The notes: generated by a model from the letters alone, not told the origin. Shown: positions 24,572 through 34,679, counted from the stretch's first letter. The stretch is 64,000 bases of DNA from Acidimicrobiaceae bacterium (GCA_003151475.1 PLXQ01000031.1:25163-89162); one strand, 5' to 3'. A program made the numbers and translations.

Positions 24572-25328
24572 GGCCCGTTCCCGTCTCCTACGGCCTGTGT
24601 GCGCCCGGTCTCTGCCCGGCCGTGTCGTCGGGCCCCCGGCACCGGCGACGTGCGCCAACTCCAGCTATCCGGGAATGGTCCAAAGTTAGTGCAGGTCGGC
24701 CGGAAAACGATGACGGTCCGTGACGGACCAGCCCTGGTGCGGTCGAGGCGTCGCAACAGGAGGAATTACCTGTCACCAAAGGAGGCATTCCGGCCCACCC
24801 GGGTGTACCGTCCCCACCGGGGAGCGACCATCGGGAGGTCTCCAGGGCCCCTCCTGCAGGGTAGGCACGGGCCCACCGATCGTCGCCATGGCCAGTTGGT
24901 CAGATGTTGAGATGCCATCGGGTGTGGCTTGAGGGTGGGGTTCACACAATGGGTGAACCCGCAGCGACTGGCTGCTGTCGTGCTCAAAAGGCAGGCGAAA
25001 TGCACTGGGATTCCTCAATCGTGACGATGCCACGGGGATCAAGGCTTCCTAACGTGGACCTCGGAACGTGAGAAGTGGGGGACGAACCGCAGCGACCATC
25101 TGCGGAAGCGTCAGCATGGACGAAAAGGAGCAGGTCAGGGGGTCTGGGGGCCCGATCTGTGTCGGTGAAGAGTTTCATGCTGGGAATGAGGAGGAGGACT
25201 GGCACACTGGTTCGGCAGGGGCACGCGCTTCGATTCTCGGAAGTGCCAGGACTTTCGCCTCTCCCGCTCCCGCTGCGGGGCCCACGGCCCGGCGACGAGT
25301 GGAGAGTCTGACTGGGGGGCATGCAGAT
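24572..25328. other. 757-bp intergenic region with inverted repeats
   Basis: The longest gap in the polysaccharide locus separates the divergent Wzz-like and FlaA1-like genes. A perfect 8-bp inverted repeat, GGGTTCAC/GTGAACCC, lies at 24938-24945 and 24953-24960 with a seven-base loop. No convincing ORF with its own start was found. A frame open from 25068 joins the FlaA1-like gene, but its extra 87 residues are low-complexity and lack a recognisable domain. It probably holds both promoters and untranslated leaders. Confidence 0.4.
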
Positions 25329-27326
25329 ATGGCGGGATGGGACCAAAATCCCGGCTCAGCGATTCGATCACGGGCTCGCGACACGAGCTCGAGTGAACCG
25401 CACGGGCAGAAACACGTAGTTCGGGTGGAACGCGTCGGCACGCCGGTGGTCGGAGCGCGCGGTCAGCGCCTGGCCATGGCCGCGTCGCGAGTGCGTTCCC
25501 GAATGATCTTCCTCGTTCTCGACGCTCTCGTCCTGGCTGTCTGCTACAGCCTGGCCGAATTGGTCTATTTCCGCGATCGCCCCCCCGCGCATTACGCCGG
25601 GCGTTTCGCCACCTTCCTCGTCATCGCCCTCGTCGTCCAGCTGACCGCGAATCACGTCTTCGGTCTCTACGGGCGCATGTGGCGCCACGCCGGCATCGAG
25701 GAGGCCCGTCAGATCCTCCTCTCCTCCGGAGCCAGCTTGGCGCTGCTCGTGGCCCTCTACCCGGTGGGTCGGGCCACCCACTTCGTGGACGCCCCTTTGG
25801 CCGTGATCCTGGTCGGAGCCGTCTTCTGCGCCATGGCCATGGGAGCCCTGCGGTTCCACTCGAGGCTGTTCGCCTGGCAGCGTGGCTCCCGGCGCCTGGG
25901 ACTGCGCGTGGCCGTCATCGGAAGCCGCGACGCCGGCGCCGCCGTGGTCCGCGACATGCTGCGCAATCCCAAGGCCGGGCTGATGCCTGTGGCCGTCTTC
26001 GACGACGATGCCGGAGCCCACGGGCTGTCGCTGCTCGGAGTCCCCGTGGTCGGAGGGGTCGACGACATCGAAGAGGCCGCCCCCCGCTATGACATCCAGC
26101 AGGTCGTTCTCGCCATTCCCTCCCCGCCCGCCGAGCTGGTGGAGCGAGCGCTCCGGGCTTCGGAGGCGGCGGGTGTGTCCATGAAGATCGTCCCCGGTGT
26201 CCGGGAAATGGCGGGGACGGCAGGCAATGCCCCCCCGATGGCCCGGGTCCGTGCCCCGCACATCGAGGACCTCTTGGGCCGGACCCAGGTGGCCACCGAC
26301 CTGGAAGCCGTGAGACGCTCCATCGCCGGGCGTCGGGTTCTCATCACCGGTGCCGGGGGATCCATCGGCACCGAGATCGCCCGCCAGGTGGCCGGCTTCG
26401 AGCCGTCGCAGCTGGTTCTCCTCGACCATGACGAGACCCACCTCTATGACACCGCCGCCGTCGTGCCGGGGCCCTGTGAGCAGGTCCTGCTCGACATCGG
26501 CGACCGCAAGGCCGTGTTCGAGACCATGAGCCGCTACCGGCCCGAGGTCATCTTCCATGCCGCCGCCCACAAGCACGTGCCCCTCCTCGAGTCCCACCCC
26601 TTGGCCGCCGTCTCCACCAACGTCTTCGGCACCCTGAACGTGGTCGAGGCCGCCGCCGCCGCCGGTGTGGGCCGCTTCGTGTTCATCTCCACCGACAAGG
26701 CCGTCCGGCCCCGCAGCGTCATGGGCGCCTCCAAGTGGACGGCCGAGCAGGTTGTGCTCAGCCGAGCTCCCGAGAGCGCCCCGTACTGCGCCGTGCGCTT
26801 CGGAAATGTCCTGGGATCACGTGGGAGCGTCATCCCCACCTTCGCCCGCCAGATCGCCAAGGGGGGCCCGGTCACGGTCACCGACCCCCGGATGACCCGC
26901 TTCTTCATGAGCGTCGAGGAAGCCGTGCAGCTCGTCCTCCAGGCGTCGGTGCTCTCCAAGGGCGGGGAGATCTTCATGCTGGAGATGGGCAAGCCCGTGT
27001 CCATCTTGGAGCTGGCCGAGCGCATGATCCGCCTCTCGGGCTACGCCGTGGGCACCGACATCGCCATCGACATCACCGGCGCCCGCCCGGGCGAGAAGAT
27101 CGACGAGGACCTGACGGCGTCGGGTGAGGAGCTGCTCTCCACCACCCACCAGGCCGTCTACCGCCTGCTGCCGTCGGCGCTCGCTCCCGAGGACCTCGAT
27201 CTGGCCCTGCTGGAGCTCGACGAGTGCGTGGCCACCCGCAACTCCGAGCTGGGTCGCAAATCGCTGTTCGCTCTGGCTGAGTCGGCCGTGTTCTCCGAGG
27301 CGGTCGTCGACGAGGTGGCGGTGTGA
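25329..27326 (+). CDS. Nucleoside-diphosphate-sugar epimerase/dehydratase (FlaA1/CapD-like, membrane)
   Basis: A 665-residue enzyme. It has four N-terminal membrane helices (such as MIFLVLDALVLAVCYSLAEL), a CoA-binding-like middle (RVAVIGSRDAGAAVV) and a C-terminal short-chain dehydrogenase domain. The NAD site is VLITGAGGSIGTEIARQVAG, and STDKAVRPRSVMGASKWTAE carries Met and Lys in place of Y-x3-K, as in the 4,6-dehydratase class. It makes UDP-keto-deoxy-sugars in the membrane. ATG 25329 follows GGGGGGC. It overlaps 27323 by four bases and starts a three-gene nucleotide-sugar operon. Confidence 0.87.
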   Translation: MAGWDQNPGSAIRSRARDTSSSEPHGQKHVVRVERVGTPVVGARGQRLAMAASRVRSRMIFLVLDALVLAVCYSLAELVYFRDRPPAHYAGRFATFLVIALVVQLTANHVFGLYGRMWRHAGIEEARQILLSSGASLALLVALYPVGRATHFVDAPLAVILVGAVFCAMAMGALRFHSRLFAWQRGSRRLGLRVAVIGSRDAGAAVVRDMLRNPKAGLMPVAVFDDDAGAHGLSLLGVPVVGGVDDIEEAAPRYDIQQVVLAIPSPPAELVERALRASEAAGVSMKIVPGVREMAGTAGNAPPMARVRAPHIEDLLGRTQVATDLEAVRRSIAGRRVLITGAGGSIGTEIARQVAGFEPSQLVLLDHDETHLYDTAAVVPGPCEQVLLDIGDRKAVFETMSRYRPEVIFHAAAHKHVPLLESHPLAAVSTNVFGTLNVVEAAAAAGVGRFVFISTDKAVRPRSVMGASKWTAEQVVLSRAPESAPYCAVRFGNVLGSRGSVIPTFARQIAKGGPVTVTDPRMTRFFMSVEEAVQLVLQASVLSKGGEIFMLEMGKPVSILELAERMIRLSGYAVGTDIAIDITGARPGEKIDEDLTASGEELLSTTHQAVYRLLPSALAPEDLDLALLELDECVATRNSELGRKSLFALAESAVFSEAVVDEVAV

Positions 27327-28618
27327 CATTGGCGGATCGGCCGGCCGGCGAATCGCCGGGCCGGCCCGAGACGCTCATCGTCATCGGTCAGGGCTACGTC
27401 GGGCTTCCTCTGGCGCTGGCCGCCGTCGACGCCGGATTCTCGGTCGTCGGTTTCGACACCGACCCGGCCCGGATCAAGAGCCTGGCGGCGGCCGCCTCCT
27501 ACGTGGAGGACATCACCGACGAGACGCTCACGGCGGCCTTGGCCACCGGCCGCTACCGGCCCAGCTCCGACGAGGCTGACTGCGACGGCTTCGATGTGGC
27601 CGTCATCGACGTGCCCACCCCGCTCAAAGACGGCCAGCCCCATCTGGCCTACGTGGAGGCGGCCGCCGCCATGGTGGCGCGCCACCTCCAGCGAGGCGCC
27701 ACCGTCGTGCTCGAGTCCACCACCTACCCGGGTACCACCGAGGAGCTGATCCGGCCCATCTTGGAGGAGGGCTCGGGCCTGGTGGCCGGCGACGACTTCT
27801 TCCTCGGCTACAGCCCCGAGCGCATCGATCCCGGCAACACCACCTGGGACCTGATCTCGACCCCCAAGGTGGTCTCGGGCATCGACGCCCGCTCCCTGGC
27901 CGCCGTGGACGCTTTCTACGGCCGGATCGTGGACACCACGGTGCCCGTGTCGGGGACCCGCGAGGCGGAGCTGGTGAAGCTCCTCGAGAACACCTTCCGG
28001 CACGTGAACGTCGCTCTGGTGAACGAGCTGGCCATGTTCGCCGGTGACCTCGGTATCGATATCTGGGAGGCCATCGGGGCGGCCTCGACCAAGCCCTTCG
28101 GCTACATGCGCTTCACCCCCGGCCCCGGCGTGGGCGGCCACTGCCTCCCCGTCGACCCGAGCTACCTGTCGTGGGCAGTGCGGCGCAACCTCGGTGAGTC
28201 GTTCCGCTTCGTGGAGCTGGCCAACGACGTGAACGCCCATATGCCCGATTACGTGGTGCGCCGCCTGGTGGTCGCCTTCAACCGCCTGGGCAAGGCCCTG
28301 AAGGGGTCCCGGGTGCTGTTGCTGGGCCTGGCCTATAAGGCCAATACAGGAGACGCCCGCGAGGCGCCGGGGACGGTGATCGCCGAGCGTCTGGCCACCC
28401 TGGGCGCCGACGTCCGAGTGGCGGACCCCCACGTGGCCCATGACACAGGGGGACCCTTCACCCTGGTCGATCTGAACGCCGACGAGCTGAGCCTGGCCGA
28501 CGGGGTGGTGCTCGTCACCGACCACGGCGCCTTCGACTACGACCTCGTCACCGCCCACGCCCGGTACATCCTCGACACCCGGGGACGCTTGGACGGACCC
28601 ACCGTGGAGCGGCTATAA
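27323..28618 (+). CDS. UDP-sugar 6-dehydrogenase (WecC/TviB/WbpA-like)
   Basis: A 431-residue NAD-dependent enzyme that oxidises a UDP-sugar to the uronic acid. TLIVIGQGYVGLPLALAAVD is the Rossmann loop. The central part is LESTTYPGTTEELIRPILEE, and GGHCLPVDPSYLSW holds the catalytic cysteine. The P-G-V-G-G-H-C-x-P pattern fits UDP-N-acetylhexosamine dehydrogenases better than UDP-glucose dehydrogenase. Start GTG overlaps the previous stop by four bases. It supplies acidic sugar for the locus. The exact substrate needs assay. Confidence 0.87.
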   Translation: MTLADRPAGESPGRPETLIVIGQGYVGLPLALAAVDAGFSVVGFDTDPARIKSLAAAASYVEDITDETLTAALATGRYRPSSDEADCDGFDVAVIDVPTPLKDGQPHLAYVEAAAAMVARHLQRGATVVLESTTYPGTTEELIRPILEEGSGLVAGDDFFLGYSPERIDPGNTTWDLISTPKVVSGIDARSLAAVDAFYGRIVDTTVPVSGTREAELVKLLENTFRHVNVALVNELAMFAGDLGIDIWEAIGAASTKPFGYMRFTPGPGVGGHCLPVDPSYLSWAVRRNLGESFRFVELANDVNAHMPDYVVRRLVVAFNRLGKALKGSRVLLLGLAYKANTGDAREAPGTVIAERLATLGADVRVADPHVAHDTGGPFTLVDLNADELSLADGVVLVTDHGAFDYDLVTAHARYILDTRGRLDGPTVERL

Positions 28619-28626
28619 GCCAGCAG

Positions 28627-29574
28627 GTGAACGTCCTCGTCACCGGCGGAGCCGGCTTCATCGGAGCCAACCTCTGCCGCACCCTGGCCGAAGCCGGTGA
28701 CGTCGACCGGGTGGTGGCCCTGGACGACCTCTCCACCGGGTATGCCGAGAATCTCGAAGGCGTCTCGGGTGTTCGGCTCGTCGAGGGCTCGATCCTCGAT
28801 GCGACCCTTCTCGACACCGTGATGGACGGCACCGACGGCGTCGTCCACCTGGCCGCCCGGCCGTCGGTGCCCCGGTCGTTGGAAGACCCCTGGGCCTCGC
28901 ATGAGGCCAACGCCTCCGGCACCGTCCGCGTCCTCGAGGCCGCCCGCCGCCAACCGGCGACCAACCGCCCCCAGGTGATCGTGGCCTCCTCGTCCTCGGT
29001 CTACGGCGCCAACCGGGCGCTGCCCAAGCGCGAGGACATGGTGGCCCGGCCGCTCAGCCCCTACGCAGCCAGCAAGCTGGCCGCCGAGGCCTACGCCCTC
29101 GCCTACGGCCACTCCTTCGGCCTCGACGTGCTGGCGTTCCGGTTCTTCAATGTCTTCGGTCCCCTCCAGTCAGCCGATCACGCCTACGCGGCGGTCGTGC
29201 CCGCCTTCATAGCGGCGGGCCTCCGGGGCGATCCGCTCATCATCCACGGGGACGGGACCCAGACCCGGGATTTCACCTTCGTGGGTACCGTTGTCGAGGT
29301 CCTCATGGACGCCCTGCGCCGGCGCCTGACCCACGACACGCCGGTCAACCTGGCCTTCGGGTCGCGGGTCTCGCTGCTCGAGCTGGCAGGGGCCCTGGAA
29401 GGCGTTCTGGGGCGCCCGCTGTCCCGGCAGCACGTGGAGCCCCGGCCGGGCGACGTGGCCCACTCACAGGCCGATCAGGGCCTCCTGCAGGCCATCTGTC
29501 CGGGCGTCAGCCCGGTTGGGCTGGCCGAGGGTCTCTCCCGCACTGTCGACTGGTACCGCTCCGTGGCGCCGTAA
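28627..29574 (+). CDS. NAD-dependent UDP-sugar 4-epimerase (WbpP/GalE-like)
   Basis: A 315-residue short-chain dehydrogenase. NVLVTGGAGFIGANLCRTL is the NAD loop; SSSSVYG and YAASK supply the S-x-Y-x3-K catalytic set; FRFFNVFGP is the typical substrate loop. Such proteins paired with a WecC/TviB-type dehydrogenase are used to make UDP-GalNAcA, as in Vi or B-band antigens. That assignment for this pair is an inference. It is eight bases after the dehydrogenase stop. Confidence 0.85.
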   Translation: MNVLVTGGAGFIGANLCRTLAEAGDVDRVVALDDLSTGYAENLEGVSGVRLVEGSILDATLLDTVMDGTDGVVHLAARPSVPRSLEDPWASHEANASGTVRVLEAARRQPATNRPQVIVASSSSVYGANRALPKREDMVARPLSPYAASKLAAEAYALAYGHSFGLDVLAFRFFNVFGPLQSADHAYAAVVPAFIAAGLRGDPLIIHGDGTQTRDFTFVGTVVEVLMDALRRRLTHDTPVNLAFGSRVSLLELAGALEGVLGRPLSRQHVEPRPGDVAHSQADQGLLQAICPGVSPVGLAEGLSRTVDWYRSVAP

Positions 29575-29597
29575 CCGCCAGGGCGGCCAATCAGTGA

Positions 29598-29632
29598 CCT
29601 CGGCGACCGGCGGACAACCCCAGTCGCCGAGG
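29598..29632. terminator. Bidirectional terminator between convergent genes
   Basis: A perfect 10-bp stem, CCTCGGCGAC (29598-29607) against GTCGCCGAGG (29623-29632), with a 15-base loop. It lies between the stops of the epimerase (plus) and the beta-helix protein (minus). No long T run is seen, as is common in actinobacteria. Confidence 0.65.
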
Positions 29633-29637
29633 CTCTG

Positions 29638-32349
29638 TCAACAGGCGAAGTAGCCGGCGTTGAAGGTGAACCCGTCAAAGGACGAGGAGCCGTTGGCGCT
29701 GGGATCGCACGAGTCGGCCGTCGGGATCCCCCAGGTGTCGCTCATGGCGGAAAACGGGAACGGGTTCACCGAAACGTCATTGCCCGCCGTGGAGTACGTG
29801 TCTCCAGCGGGGACGGTGAAAGATGTCACCGGGATGGTGGCGCTCGTCACCGTGGACACAACGAGCACGTTCAGCGTCGGAAGCCCCGCCTGGGAGATCT
29901 GCAAGACGGTGCCGGCGCTCACGGACACGGAGCTGGCCAGGGTGACCGACGTGTAGGCCGTGCCGGTCGGTCCCCCCGTGAGGGCGGTGCCCAGGGCGTC
30001 CGTGCACGAGGACGAGCACGTCACTCCCGCCCATCCGGTGAAGTCGACGACGTTCGCCACCGAGTTGCTCACCCAGGTGTTGCCGTCCAGGGTGTTCGTG
30101 GCCGATCCCGGTCCCGCCGCCGGCGGACCCCCGTACTGCTGCAGGGCAGTCGTGCCACCGACCACCACCCCGAATCCGTTGCTGGACAGGGAGTTCCCGA
30201 CGACGATGTTGGCGGTGCTGTCATAGGCCGGGAACAATGGGCCGCACGGTGTGGGGCTCAGGCATGCCACGTAGTTGTCGGTACCGGGGCCGTTCAGAGC
30301 CAGGCCCGTGGCGTTGCCGGTCGCTGAGTTCCCTTGTCCCAGGACCGACCCACCGATCTGGGCGCACGACGCGCCGGACAAAGAAATGCCGGCCGATGCG
30401 TTGTCCGTGGCCGTGTTGCTCTGCAGGACCACGTTGGCGTTCTGATTGGCGTCGACGCACGAGTCGGTGCTGTCGAGCAGTATCCCGTCGCCGTATCCGG
30501 CCACGCCGATCGAACCCCCGCCGGCCAAGGCATCGCTGGCGCTGTTGCCCGAGATCGTCCACGTACCGGGAAGGCTACCGAGTACGACGGAGAGCGAACT
30601 TCCGGTGACGAGGGCGGGCTCGCTCATCAGCACGACCGAGGGTGATACGAACTTGGCGATATAGGTGGACGGCAGCGTCTGGCTGACCGCCCCGCCGGTT
30701 GACAGGGTCCCCGTCCCGCCGGAGCACCCCGTGAACGCCACGGGGCTCGCACTCACCCCCGTGCACGTGACTGTCTGCGGTCCGTTCGACGACGTCACAT
30801 GCATGGGAACTGACGGCGCAAATCCGGCCGTCGATGCCACATCGATGGTGGTGAGAGGGAGGGACAGGCCGGTGGAGCCGGCGGCGACGGTCGTCGTCGC
30901 CGGTGCGAAGTTCACCGATCGACCGATGTCGCTCGCCTGGAACGACGCCCCCGACGGCGAGGACAGTGCCGTTTCTCCGTCTGTTGTCTGACCGTCAGAG
31001 AAGCTGCGGCCCGCGCTCAAGGGCGGATAGCCCGCCGGCGACGTCGGTCCGAACCCGGGAACCCACGCGGCGTCGATGTTCACGTCATTGCTCCTCGTCG
31101 TGGTGTGCGACACGTCGAGGGTCCCGGCATTGAGCAGTCGCAGTCCGGCCGCCGCCTGACCGTTGGCTCCCCCGGTGAAGGAGTTCCCCGACACGGTGAC
31201 CCCTTGGGCGCTGCTCAACCCTCCGATGGTGGCGGAGGCACCCAGGACCTCGATGCCGGACTGGGTCACGAGGTCGTTCGGACCATCGCCCTGCACGGTT
31301 GAACTGGTGATGGTGCAGGCCGTACGCGCATCCTCACACACGATCCCGGCCTGGTGATACGCCGGGGTGTACGGGTTGAAATCAACCGTCGAACCCGCCG
31401 GCAAGGCGTACGGCGTGGTGCCCGTCACCTGTACGGCGTGGGCGCCGAACGGTGTCGCCTGGAGCAGGCCGCCATCGACGAGGATGGGTCCACCGCTGAA
31501 GCCCTTGCATCCCTTCTTCTTCGAGATGTTCTTCACGGGAAGGATCTCGGGGGTCACATAGGTCGTGTTCCCCGGCAGCGGCACCGTCGTCGTCGTCGTG
31601 CATTGCGGTGACAGCAGCGACACGGCGGTCATCGAGACGTCGGAGGTGCTGGCGCTGCCGTCGTTGGCGACGTAGATGCCACGCCCTCCCAGGCAGGTTC
31701 CGAACTGGTCCGCCGGCAGGTCGATGCCATTCACATTGACGGAATTGAGGGTCCCCGACGCGTCATTGAAGTAGATCCCTACAAACTGCTGGCTGCAACC
31801 GTGGCCGTCGCTGTCGAGAGCGCCCACACCATTCGTGCCGCTGACAGTCAGACCCTGGAGAAGGACATTGTTGGCCCCACCGGACACTTCGACAACGGCG
31901 TACAGCGGATTGGCGCTGTTTGGATCGGAGGCACCAGCGGTCAAGCCCGACGCCGGCGGCTGGATGATCGTCTTCTTCGAGCCTGATCCCGTGATGGTCA
32001 CACTGCTGTTCAGCGCTCCAATGTGCACCTGCTCGGTGTACGTCCCTTTGGCGACGTGGATCGTTCCTCCCACGTCGGCGGCGCCCTCCTGTACGAGAGC
32101 ATGCGAGATCGTCTGACATGGAATCACGCGGCTCGAACAGGAATTGTTCGTGTCGGACCCGTTAGGGCTCACGTACCAATTGTTGCCGGAAACCGGCGAC
32201 CTTCGGGCGGCGGCGGGCTGCACTCCTATGGCCACCACTGCGCCAACGACCACGCATGCTGCCAGCGCGCGCAAAAAGGGTCTTCCCGATGTTCTTGATA
32301 CGCCCCGCACCGGCATGATCGTGCCGGGACCACGGCTTATATCGGCCAT
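29638..32349 (-). CDS. Secreted right-handed beta-helix protein 1
   Basis: A 903-residue exported protein. The signal segment is FLRALAACVVVGAVVAIGVQ with PAAARR after it. The first mature domain has NNWYVSPNGSDTNNSC, then CQTISHALVQEGA and HVAKGTYTEQV, the usual entrance of parallel beta-helix repeats in actinobacterial surface proteins. The rest is Gly/Ser/Thr/Asn-rich with repeated TVSGN-type turns. No catalytic motif is recognised. ATG 32349 is taken because GGGGGGC lies before it. Two relatives follow at 32550 and 36787. A surface fibre or adhesin role is inference. Confidence 0.8.
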   Translation of the reverse strand: MADISRGPGTIMPVRGVSRTSGRPFLRALAACVVVGAVVAIGVQPAAARRSPVSGNNWYVSPNGSDTNNSCSSRVIPCQTISHALVQEGAADVGGTIHVAKGTYTEQVHIGALNSSVTITGSGSKKTIIQPPASGLTAGASDPNSANPLYAVVEVSGGANNVLLQGLTVSGTNGVGALDSDGHGCSQQFVGIYFNDASGTLNSVNVNGIDLPADQFGTCLGGRGIYVANDGSASTSDVSMTAVSLLSPQCTTTTTVPLPGNTTYVTPEILPVKNISKKKGCKGFSGGPILVDGGLLQATPFGAHAVQVTGTTPYALPAGSTVDFNPYTPAYHQAGIVCEDARTACTITSSTVQGDGPNDLVTQSGIEVLGASATIGGLSSAQGVTVSGNSFTGGANGQAAAGLRLLNAGTLDVSHTTTRSNDVNIDAAWVPGFGPTSPAGYPPLSAGRSFSDGQTTDGETALSSPSGASFQASDIGRSVNFAPATTTVAAGSTGLSLPLTTIDVASTAGFAPSVPMHVTSSNGPQTVTCTGVSASPVAFTGCSGGTGTLSTGGAVSQTLPSTYIAKFVSPSVVLMSEPALVTGSSLSVVLGSLPGTWTISGNSASDALAGGGSIGVAGYGDGILLDSTDSCVDANQNANVVLQSNTATDNASAGISLSGASCAQIGGSVLGQGNSATGNATGLALNGPGTDNYVACLSPTPCGPLFPAYDSTANIVVGNSLSSNGFGVVVGGTTALQQYGGPPAAGPGSATNTLDGNTWVSNSVANVVDFTGWAGVTCSSSCTDALGTALTGGPTGTAYTSVTLASSVSVSAGTVLQISQAGLPTLNVLVVSTVTSATIPVTSFTVPAGDTYSTAGNDVSVNPFPFSAMSDTWGIPTADSCDPSANGSSSFDGFTFNAGYFAC

Positions 32350-32549
32350 AGCGTGTTGCCCCCCGTCGTGAAAATCACCCTTGGCAAACCAGACCAAGCG
32401 CGACCGCCCCTGAGCACGGGGCGTCGTCTTCCAACCGCAAACAGTCCGGTTTGCCTCACCTTATGAGGCCCCTTGACTCGTCACACCATCAATTTTGACT
32501 ATCTTCCGGCCACCTTTTTCATCCGATTCGACCATGGCAAACAGCCTCC

Positions 32550-34679
32550 TCATCCGGTGTAGTACCCCGTGGCGAGGGCGGTGCCGGCCGCCGGATCGGG
32601 GCTGCCGGGGTCGCTGTAGGTGTTGGCCAAGCCCGCCCCCGTTTGAAAGGGGTTGACGTGGACCGTGCTCCCGCTCGGGTAGCTCTGGGTGGGGAGCCAG
32701 GGTGAAAGCAGCCCCTGCGTGGTGTCGATGGAAAATGACGAGGCGGGAGATGGGGCACCGGTAATAACCACGTCGGAGCAGGCACCCGTCGACGCACAGC
32801 TTCCGGGGGAGCCACTGTCACCCAGCCCGAGGATGTGGCCGGGTGGGATGACGACACTCAGCGCGGCTGAGGTCGCGATCGATTCGGTCGGGATGCCGGC
32901 GCCGAGGGTGGTGACAGCCTCGTTGTCCTGCATTCCCCCGGCGGTGACGTACTGCGCCGGTGGGCTGGCGCCCGGCGGAGCAAAAGCGGTGAAGTCGACG
33001 ACGTTCACCAGTGCGTTGGCACTCCACGTATTGCCGATGAAGTGGTTCCCGGAATTGTCGATCTGAGAACCGCCGAGCGCGGTGGGCGCGAATACGCCGC
33101 CGATCTCGACGCCGATGCCATTGTCGGTCACCGTGTTGTTCTCGATCGTGTTTCCCGAGGTCGTATGGTGAGGCGCAACCGGACTGTTCCCGAGGACCAG
33201 CCCGACGCCGACCGAGGTGCCGTCGATCTCATTGCCCTCGGACGTCCCGGAGCCGCCGATATCCAGCTGTCCCTGCACGCCGCCCAGGAACACGCCGACG
33301 CCACCTCTTTCTTCGGTGTCGGCCTTGTTGCCCTGCACCACCAACGTGGCATTGGTAGAAGCAACCTCATCGAGCAGCTGGATCCCGGTCGACGTGGCCC
33401 TGCTCGCCGTGTTTCCATTGATCGTCCACGTTGCGGGCGTCACTCCGCCCGAGTCCACGGCGGAGATGTCCAGATCGTTGTTCGTCACCGCATTGTCGAT
33501 GATGTCGACGGTATGGGCGTCCTTTTCGACGGCGATCCCCGTACCGGGGTCGGTGGTGACGCCTAGGCTGTTCAGGTTGCCCGATACCGTCACCGGATCA
33601 CCCGGGGTCGTGCATGTCGTTGCGTTGAATGCCCCGCAACCGCCGATTTGAGCGAAGAGTGCTCCGGACGCAACGGTGATCCCGGTTTCGCTCGATACGT
33701 CGGTCGGGCCCGAACCCGTGATACTTCCGCCCGTGATCGTGCACGTCGCGCCCGCGCCGCAGTTGATTCCACTGAACGCGTAGGCCGGCGAGGCCGGGGC
33801 GAGGTTGACCGTCGTGCCAGCGGGGATATCACTCGTGGTCACCTGGGAGGTCGTGAAGTAGACCGCCTTGCCGGCGCCGGCATAGGTCGCCGCATAGTTC
33901 GGCGAGCCTGACATTCCGCCAAGCAGCAGGGAGCCACCGAAACCGAAAAGCGCGCACGGCTTTTTTGCCAGGATGAGCGGATAGCCGTCTAGATCGGTCC
34001 CGACGGGGATGTCGACCTTCGTGGTAGTCGAGCACTTCGGCTGCGGCGTCGTCACGTCGGTGAGGGTGGCGTCACTGGCACCGGTGACATCGACCCCATC
34101 CCCGCAACTGGCGCCGGTCACAGCCACTCCGACGAGCGAATCCGAGGCACCCGAAATCACGACACCACTGTCCGTCGGACAGGGGAAGACACCCCCCAGT
34201 TTGGCGGTGATCTCAAGATTTGACACCGTTACGCCAGTGGCGGGACCGGTCAGATCGACCGGGGTCCCGTCCGCCCAGTCCGAAAGCGGTGGATCGATGA
34301 TGGTTCTTGATCCGAACCCCCTGATCGTCACGTTGGAGTTCCCCGCCACCAAGTTCTTGATGGCATCGCCGGCCTGGGCGAATGTCCCCGTCGCTACATG
34401 GATCATTCCTCCCACGGCGGCGGCACCCTGTTGGGCCAGAGCATGCGCGAGGGTCAGGCACGGTCGGGCCTTGACGCTGCAGGGGTTCCCGGAGTCCGAA
34501 CCGCGCAAGGACACGTACCAGTTGTTGCCCGGCGCGGATAGTGGTCGGGCGGCGGCCAGATCAGTCACCCCGGCACCCACGAAGACGAATACGGCGCAGG
34601 CCGCCAGAACGCGAAACAGCAACCGTTCACCCACCGTTGGCCACAGGCGCCGCCCCACGTCTCTCACCACCCGAATCAC
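32550..34679 (-). CDS. Secreted right-handed beta-helix protein 2
   Basis: A 709-residue exported protein with signal FRVLAACAVFVFVGAGVTDL and the shared N-terminal domain NNWYVSLRGSDSGNPCS, CLTLAHALAQQGA and HVATGTF. Repetitive turns such as TVSGNLNSLGV and VTNNDL fill the centre. CSTTTKVDIPVGTD is shared in style with the neighbours, as is a conserved NFNxxxG-like end in the family. It is on the same strand as 29638 but 200 bases upstream of it. The start is GTG 34679. Function is unknown. Confidence 0.8.
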   Translation of the reverse strand: MIRVVRDVGRRLWPTVGERLLFRVLAACAVFVFVGAGVTDLAAARPLSAPGNNWYVSLRGSDSGNPCSVKARPCLTLAHALAQQGAAAVGGMIHVATGTFAQAGDAIKNLVAGNSNVTIRGFGSRTIIDPPLSDWADGTPVDLTGPATGVTVSNLEITAKLGGVFPCPTDSGVVISGASDSLVGVAVTGASCGDGVDVTGASDATLTDVTTPQPKCSTTTKVDIPVGTDLDGYPLILAKKPCALFGFGGSLLLGGMSGSPNYAATYAGAGKAVYFTTSQVTTSDIPAGTTVNLAPASPAYAFSGINCGAGATCTITGGSITGSGPTDVSSETGITVASGALFAQIGGCGAFNATTCTTPGDPVTVSGNLNSLGVTTDPGTGIAVEKDAHTVDIIDNAVTNNDLDISAVDSGGVTPATWTINGNTASRATSTGIQLLDEVASTNATLVVQGNKADTEERGGVGVFLGGVQGQLDIGGSGTSEGNEIDGTSVGVGLVLGNSPVAPHHTTSGNTIENNTVTDNGIGVEIGGVFAPTALGGSQIDNSGNHFIGNTWSANALVNVVDFTAFAPPGASPPAQYVTAGGMQDNEAVTTLGAGIPTESIATSAALSVVIPPGHILGLGDSGSPGSCASTGACSDVVITGAPSPASSFSIDTTQGLLSPWLPTQSYPSGSTVHVNPFQTGAGLANTYSDPGSPDPAAGTALATGYYTG

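Noticed and set aside
24930..25080. Possible riboswitch upstream of the FlaA1-like gene
   Set aside because: Only one short inverted repeat is evident and no known riboswitch core could be matched by eye.
25068..25328. N-terminal extension of the FlaA1-like protein by 87 residues
   Set aside because: The extra segment is low-complexity, has no domain, and a better ribosome site precedes ATG 25329.
27158..28558. Minus-strand open frame opposite the UDP-sugar dehydrogenase
   Set aside because: His/Gly/Val-rich shadow of a gene with a complete catalytic motif set; no independent ribosome site or domain.
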